This document shows, piece by piece, positions 59,587 through 64,000 of a stretch of 64,000 nucleotides of DNA. This stretch comes from Cellulosimicrobium cellulans. GTDB taxonomy: Bacteria > Actinomycetota > Actinomycetes > Actinomycetales > Cellulomonadaceae. The stretch is from positions 34,174 through 98,173 of the forward strand of contig NZ_BJNZ01000018.1 of assembly GCF_006539945.1 (NCBI RefSeq), in the 5' to 3' direction. Both the position numbers and the translations under genes were made by a program. The notes under the pieces were generated by a model. That model saw nothing but the letters and a program-made list of their open reading frames with translations, was not told the DNA's origin and did no database searches. How positions within the stretch are numbered: position 1 is the stretch's first letter; each line of letters starts with the position of its first letter.

Positions 59587-60315
59587 ATGCTGCGCTCGCC
59601 CCGCCTGCCGGATCCCCACCCGCGACCCGACCGCTCCCCCGCGCGGCGGCGGCTGCTGCGCGGGATCTGGTGGCGGTCCCGCTTCGTCGTGGCCGCGCTG
59701 TGCTGCGGCGCCGCCGCCTCCGTGACAGTCGGGGCGCTCCGCCCTCCCCCTCCCCCGACCGCACCTGCCGTCGTCACCACCCGTGAGGTGCCGGCCGGCG
59801 CCCTGCTGACGGCGGCGGACCTCCGCGTGGACCACGTGTCCGCGGAGCTCGTCCCGGCGGGGTCCGCGGCAGGGCCCGAGGACGTCGTCGGGCGCCGCGC
59901 GACCGTCGCCCTGGCCGCGGGCACGCTGCTCCAGGACGCGCTCGTCACCGGCGGCGAGCTCGCCGCCGCGGCTCCCGCGGGTACGGTCGTCGCGCCCGTC
60001 CGGCTCGACCCCGGCGTCGCGGCCCTGCTCGGCCCAGGAGACCGCGTCGACCTCCTCGCCGCGGGTGACCAGGTGTTCACGACGGCGCTCGCGGACGTGC
60101 CGACCGACGGCCAGGACCCGACGGCCGCCGATCCCTACCTCGCTCGCGCGGCCGTCGTCGTGCCGGCACCCGAACCCGAGGGCGGGGGTGGGCTGCTCGG
60201 GACGGGCGGGTCGAGCGCGGACGTCGTGACGCTCGTCGCCGTGCGCCCCGAGGAGGCCGTCCGGCTCGCCGCCGTGAGCGGGCAGGCGGGCGTCACGGCC
60301 GTCCTCGTGCCCTGA
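59587..60315 (+). CDS. SAF-domain (CpaB/RcpC-like) membrane-anchored protein
   Basis: 242 residues. A basic N-terminus precedes one membrane helix (about 32-50), then a Pro run. The SAF domain begins VVTTREVPAGALLTAADLRVD. The RcpC/CpaB-like part has GTVVAPVRLDPGVAALLGPGDRVDLLA and VVTLVAVRPEEAVRLAAVSG. The family includes Flp pilus assembly proteins, but no other pilus genes are nearby, so its role is uncertain. It lies between ruc and mscL as in other actinobacteria. Confidence 0.85.
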   Translation: MLRSPRLPDPHPRPDRSPARRRLLRGIWWRSRFVVAALCCGAAASVTVGALRPPPPPTAPAVVTTREVPAGALLTAADLRVDHVSAELVPAGSAAGPEDVVGRRATVALAAGTLLQDALVTGGELAAAAPAGTVVAPVRLDPGVAALLGPGDRVDLLAAGDQVFTTALADVPTDGQDPTAADPYLARAAVVVPAPEPEGGGGLLGTGGSSADVVTLVAVRPEEAVRLAAVSGQAGVTAVLVP

Positions 60316-60473
60316 CGGGCGACCGGAGCGCGCTCTGACGGGCGAACCCGGCGCCGGTGCCCGACCCGCCGGGCCAGGCCGTTGCCCGTCGGCACGCGCG
60401 TTGGAAGGATCGCGCGTGCACCGGACGTGGCACCGCCGCCACGCGGACCACCGACCTGAGAGGGAAGCAGCAC

Positions 60474-60920
60474 ATGAAGGGCGTGTTCCAAGGATTCAAG
60501 GAGTTCGTGCTCCGAGGCAACGCGATCGACCTGGCGGTCGGCGTCGTCATCGGAACGGCCTTCTCCGCCATCATCACCGCGGTGGTGGACGGTCTCATCA
60601 ACCCGTTGATCGCCGCGATCTTCGGCAAGCCCGACCTCACCGGCGTGGGGACGTTCGAGATCAACGACGCCGTCTTCAGCCTGGGCCTCATCCTCGACGC
60701 CCTCTTCAAGTTCCTGTGCGTGGCAGTCGCCCTGTACTTCTTCATCGTGCTGCCGATGAACCACCTCGCGTCGATGCGCAAGAAGGACGTCGAGCCCGAG
60801 CCCGAGGCGCCGGCGGAAGACGTGCGCGTCCTCCAGGAGATCCGCGACCTCCTCGCCGCCCAGGCGGGCAACGGCCCGGGTGGGGCTCCCGGCGGCCCGA
60901 CGCCGCCACGCGGCCTCTGA
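60474..60920 (+). CDS. mscL: Large-conductance mechanosensitive channel
   Basis: 148 residues. The N-terminal MKGVFQGFKEFVLRGNAIDLAVGVVIGTAFSAI contains the S1 helix and the TM1 pore constriction. TM2 is FLCVAVALYFFIVLPMNHL, followed by the cytoplasmic helix with VLQEIRDLLAAQ. The channel opens under membrane tension to release solutes in hypo-osmotic shock. GAGAGGGAAG upstream of ATG 60474 sets the start. Confidence 0.95.
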   Translation: MKGVFQGFKEFVLRGNAIDLAVGVVIGTAFSAIITAVVDGLINPLIAAIFGKPDLTGVGTFEINDAVFSLGLILDALFKFLCVAVALYFFIVLPMNHLASMRKKDVEPEPEAPAEDVRVLQEIRDLLAAQAGNGPGGAPGGPTPPRGL

Positions 60921-60973
60921 GCACGAGCCGCCCGACCGCCTCCCGAGGTCACGCGGCGCAGCACCCCTCGGAC

Positions 60974-61028
60974 GAACCCGGGGTCGCTCCTCGACCCACC
61001 GCGGTGGATGGGGAACGACCCTGGGTTC
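60974..61028 (+). terminator. Long hairpin downstream of mscL
   Basis: GAACCCGGGGTCG and CGACCCTGGGTTC pair over 13 bases with one G-T wobble. The intervening sequence contains the perfect palindrome CCACCGCGGTGG, giving a two-tier structure. It probably ends the mscL transcript and could serve both strands. Confidence 0.6.
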
Positions 61029-61131
61029 GGCACGTCAGCGAGCAGCGTGGCGCCGACGACCGCCACGACGGACCGGCCGCGGGACTTGCCCGTGTCCGTG
61101 CCGTCGGTGCCCCGACGTCAGCGTCACGCGG

Positions 61132-61371
61132 TCAGTGCCGCCCGTAGTGCGGCGGGACGTCCCCGAGCAGCCGGTCGTCGTTCTCGCCGCGCTCCCCACG
61201 TCCCGGCGCCGCCTCGTCGCCCCAGCCCTCGGACCGCTCGTCGGCGCTCACCCCGGACACGACCTCGCTCTCCGTCCCCCGCCGCACGGCCCGCCGCGGC
61301 CCCCGACGCCGCCCCGCGCCGTCGGGCACGTCGCGCAGGCGGTCAGGACTCGGGTCGGACGTGGTGCTCAC
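61132..61371 (-). CDS. Small conserved actinobacterial protein of unknown function
   Basis: 79 residues from GTG 61371, which has GACGAT six bases upstream as a possible leaderless -10. The C-terminal part ERSEGWGDEAAPGRGERGENDDRLLGDVPPHYGRH follows a pattern (ERSDxWGD, NDDRLL, PPH) found in small hypothetical proteins of many actinobacteria. The protein is highly charged with no membrane segment. Function unknown. Confidence 0.55.
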   Translation of the reverse strand: MSTTSDPSPDRLRDVPDGAGRRRGPRRAVRRGTESEVVSGVSADERSEGWGDEAAPGRGERGENDDRLLGDVPPHYGRH

Positions 61372-61509
61372 CCGTCCATCGTCGCACCGCAGGAGCGACC
61401 CGGCGCCGCCTCCCACCCCGCACCCAGCCCGACCACGCGGGCAGTCGCTCCTCCGACCCCGCACCCAGGGCGACCAGATGCCGCCGATCCGGTCAGGCCG
61501 CCGGTGCCG

Positions 61510-64000
61510 TCAGAGCTCGTCGTCGCCGTGCTGCTCGTCGTCGTCGATCACCGGCACGACGACGATCCTGTCTCCCCCGCCGGTCTGCGCGACGCCCCCG
61601 GTCTCCGGGAGCCGCTCGTCGCGCACCGCCTGCACGACCCGCCGGATGCGCTCGGCCTCCTTGGCGGGGTCGAGGAACGCGGCGGCGGACCACACCTGCG
61701 CGACGGTCCACCCGATGCGCTCGAGGCGCTCGGCGACCTGCCGGTCCCGGACGCGCACGCTGCGCTCGGCGACGTACGCGGCGTCGTCGGTGAGGACGGC
61801 GACGAGGAGCTCGCCGGGGAGGTCGGGGTGGCCGACGACGAGCGGGATGCGGTCGCCGTCGCCGATGCCGTAGTCGGTCTCGACGACGAGGCCGGCCCGC
61901 CAGAGGCGCTCGGCGAGGTCGAGCACGAGGCGGTCGGGGCTGCCGCCGAGGTCGACGCCGTTGCCGAGGGTCACCTGGTCGGCGGCGCCGCTGCGCTGCT
62001 CGGCCAGGTCGAGGACCTCGGCGAGCAGCCTGGCCCCGGCCCCGCGCAGGCGCTCGGGGTCGAGGTCGCCCGCGGTGAAGCACGACACGACGTGGAGGCG
62101 GCGGCGGGTGGCGCCGACGGAGTCGAGCAGCATCGCCTCGGCCCCGGGCGTGTTGAGGACGCCGAACCGGTGCAGCACGCGGCCGTGCGGCGTCCGGCCG
62201 AACCCGACGGAGAGGACGATGGTGTCGCGCACGAGCCCGGCGACGCCGGACACGTCGGCGACGACGACGGGCTCGGACCGGGATCCGGAGAAGAAGCCGG
62301 CGAGCGCGGGGTTCTGTCGCACCTCGACGAGGAGGGCGTCGCGGATGCGGTCGGCGTGCAGGGGCGTGACGGTGACGATCGCGAGGGACTCGTCGGGTCG
62401 CGTGAGCGCGTGCTCGATCGCGACCTCGACGACCCGGTCGACCTCGGCCTGGGTGCTCTCGACCGCACCGGACGTCGGGTCGGGCATGCCGGCGCCGTCG
62501 ACGACGTCGAGCTGGACGAGGACCTCGGCGCGCGGCAGAGGCGCGGGGCGCAGGACGCCGTCGTAGCCGTGCTCGGCGAGGAAGGTCGTGACGAAGGGGT
62601 CACGCCGCGAGCCGTCGGCGAGGAGCTCGACCGACGGCAGGAGCTCGGCGAGGTCCCGCACGGTGTCGGTCGACGCGGCGCGCGGGTCGCCCACCGCGAC
62701 GACCTGCCGTCCGCGGGCGAGCGCGGAGAGCACGAGCTCGACGGGCGCGTGCTCGATCGCGTCGAGGACCACGAGGTCGACGGTGCGCGTGGCGGGGACG
62801 AGGTGCGGCACGAGGGTCGGCGTGGCGACGAGCACAGGGCGCAGGCGCCGCAGCACGGCGGGGTGCTTCTCGGCCGTCTCCCGCAGGCTCACGAGCCGAC
62901 CCTCGAGGAGCTCGGTGAACAGGTCCTCTGCCTCGTCGCGGTGCTCGCGCATCGCGGTCCCCAGGTGGTCGCGGACCGCCGCGCGGACGGGTGCCGCGAG
63001 GGACGCGACGTGCGTGCGGTCGAGGTCGCGGAACCGGCGCGCGAGCGCGTCGAGGCCGGCGCCGTCCTGCCCGGCCAGCGCCTGGTCCTGGGCGAGCACC
63101 TGCTCGAACACCGAGCTCCACCACGCGAGCTCGAGCTCGGGTCCCACGAAGTCGGGCTCGACGCGGCGCGCCGCGAGGTCGGCGAGGAGCTCGCCGAGGC
63201 CGAGGTCGGTGAGCCGGCGCAGGATCGCGGTCCGCGCGGGCAGGGAGTCGAGCGACTCGGCGTCCTCGGCGAGCGCGTCCAGCCGCGTCGCGAGCGCGTC
63301 GAGCGGGGCGTCGAGGAGGTCGTTGCCACCGGGGGTGCCGTCGAGCGCGGGCGCGAGCTCCTCCACGTCGATGCGCACGGCCTCGTGCGTGTCCTCGATC
63401 GCGGACAGCCCCTCGGGCAGCACGGGCCAGCCGCCGCGCGGGCACTGCTCCTGCCAGACCGCGCGCTGCGCCTGCACCTCGACGAGCGCGGCGTGCAGGT
63501 CGGGCACGCGGACTCCCGGGCGGACCATGTCGCGTGCCTGGCGGCGCAGCCGCCGCCGGACGAACCAGCCCATCTCGACGCCGCGCTGCTCCCGCCACTG
63601 CTTGGTCGCGGTCGCCTCGACCATGTCCTGGGCGGTGCGCTCGAAGATGAGCGGCTGGAACACGTCGAGCGTCCCGCGCATCCCCCCGAGCATCGTGAGC
63701 TGGTCGCCCCACTGGCGCAGCGTCGTCGCGGGCGTGAGCCCGGTGCGCTGCGCGACCTGCTCGACCTGGGCACGCAGCTGCGGGAGCGTGTGCGTGCGCA
63801 GCCGCTCGACGCGCACGAGCGCGTCGTGCGCCTCCTGCGGCGTGGTGAGGGCGGCGCCGTACCAGGGGGTCGAGGTCGCCCGTGCGGTGAACGCGCCGAG
63901 CAGGGCGGCCTCGCGCAGCTCCGCGGCGGCGCGTTCCCGCTGCGGCCCGACGCCGAGCACGACCTCGGTCGTCAGCCGCACCCGGGTGTCGGGGGCCGGG
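61510..64000 (-). CDS. Large helicase-like protein with C-terminal MTES_1575/Vsr-like domain, partial
   Basis: The frame runs open to the right edge, so only about 830 C-terminal residues are visible. Helicase superfamily I C-terminal features appear in DLVVLDAIEHAPVELVLSAL, VVAVGDPRAAS, DTIVLSVGFGRTPHGRVLHRFG and LNTPGAEAMLLDSVGATRRRLHVVS. A Vsr/MTES_1575 nuclease fold ends the protein (YGIGDGDRIPLVVGHPDLPG, VLTDDAAYVAERSVRVRDRQ, WTVAQVWSAAAFLDPAKEA). Its usual catalytic Glu/Asp in ECDGA is replaced by LTDDA. Proteins of this type are common in actinobacteria and are thought to act on DNA; ATPase motifs would lie beyond the window. Confidence 0.75.
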   Translation of the reverse strand, partial: PAPDTRVRLTTEVVLGVGPQRERAAAELREAALLGAFTARATSTPWYGAALTTPQEAHDALVRVERLRTHTLPQLRAQVEQVAQRTGLTPATTLRQWGDQLTMLGGMRGTLDVFQPLIFERTAQDMVEATATKQWREQRGVEMGWFVRRRLRRQARDMVRPGVRVPDLHAALVEVQAQRAVWQEQCPRGGWPVLPEGLSAIEDTHEAVRIDVEELAPALDGTPGGNDLLDAPLDALATRLDALAEDAESLDSLPARTAILRRLTDLGLGELLADLAARRVEPDFVGPELELAWWSSVFEQVLAQDQALAGQDGAGLDALARRFRDLDRTHVASLAAPVRAAVRDHLGTAMREHRDEAEDLFTELLEGRLVSLRETAEKHPAVLRRLRPVLVATPTLVPHLVPATRTVDLVVLDAIEHAPVELVLSALARGRQVVAVGDPRAASTDTVRDLAELLPSVELLADGSRRDPFVTTFLAEHGYDGVLRPAPLPRAEVLVQLDVVDGAGMPDPTSGAVESTQAEVDRVVEVAIEHALTRPDESLAIVTVTPLHADRIRDALLVEVRQNPALAGFFSGSRSEPVVVADVSGVAGLVRDTIVLSVGFGRTPHGRVLHRFGVLNTPGAEAMLLDSVGATRRRLHVVSCFTAGDLDPERLRGAGARLLAEVLDLAEQRSGAADQVTLGNGVDLGGSPDRLVLDLAERLWRAGLVVETDYGIGDGDRIPLVVGHPDLPGELLVAVLTDDAAYVAERSVRVRDRQVAERLERIGWTVAQVWSAAAFLDPAKEAERIRRVVQAVRDERLPETGGVAQTGGGDRIVVVPVIDDDEQHGDDEL

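Noticed and set aside
1..64000. CRISPR arrays, insertion sequences, rRNA genes
   Set aside because: No regularly spaced repeats, transposase-like proteins, terminal inverted repeats or rRNA-like sequence were seen in the window.

Overview
The window is very GC-rich DNA from a Gram-positive actinobacterium, most likely a member of Micrococcales close to Cellulosimicrobium, Isoptericola or Cellulomonas (inference). The signs are strong GC bias, many leaderless starts (a TANNNT -10 six or seven bases before ATG or GTG), Rpf-like cell-wall proteins, F420-type enzymes, and synteny with the mycobacterial blocks metG-tatD-rpfB, rsmI/pmt, rimJ-sepX and 5-FCL-ruc-SAF-mscL.

Layout. 1-21.3 kb is mostly housekeeping: three paralogous DUF348/G5 Rpf-like proteins around metG and tatD, a WYL regulator facing a VOC protein, a PQQ-type sugar dehydrogenase lipoprotein, alaC, a MarR-like regulator, a nicotinamidase-like protein, rsmI facing the protein O-mannosyltransferase pmt, a GH20 hexosaminidase, a large lipoprotein, a DUF4190 membrane protein and a formylglycine-generating enzyme. 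21.4-42.5 kb is one continuous run of 19 minus-strand genes, almost all overlapping by 4-11 bases or separated by 2-3. It encodes a small NRPS-PKS system: methyltransferase, split transketolase, glycosyltransferase, phosphotransferase, FAD oxidoreductase, an A-T NRPS, a KS-AT-T PKS, an FkbK/J/I/H-type set for a hydroxy- or methoxymalonyl-ACP extender unit, a second methyltransferase, an SDR, a Gfo/Idh oxidoreductase, a BtrH-like protein and an ABC-2 exporter. 42.7-48.2 kb adds probable accessory genes: an LLM flavin oxidoreductase, a P-loop kinase, a Sfp-type phosphopantetheinyl transferase, and a divergent PheS-like/PheT-like pair.

48.4-64 kb returns to core genome: tRNA-Ala(CGC), sepX, a RimJ-type acetyltransferase, a two-gene chitobiose module (GH94 phosphorylase and a GlmU-like/phosphohexomutase fusion), 5-formyl-THF cyclo-ligase, a penicillin-acylase-family protein, a CIRCE-controlled ruc-like gene, a SAF-domain protein, mscL, a small conserved protein and the C-terminal part of a large helicase-nuclease protein cut by the window edge.

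How the parts fit (inference). The PPTase would arm the three carrier domains of the cluster, the Fkb-type genes would supply the extender unit to the single KS-AT-T module, and the tailoring enzymes and exporter would finish and export the product. No condensation or thioesterase domain is visible, so the bond-forming and release steps are open. The PheS/PheT-like pair is the most unusual candidate either for a biosynthetic ligase or for self-resistance. The GH20 enzyme, chitobiose phosphorylase and mutase fusion indicate use of chitin-derived N-acetylglucosamine.
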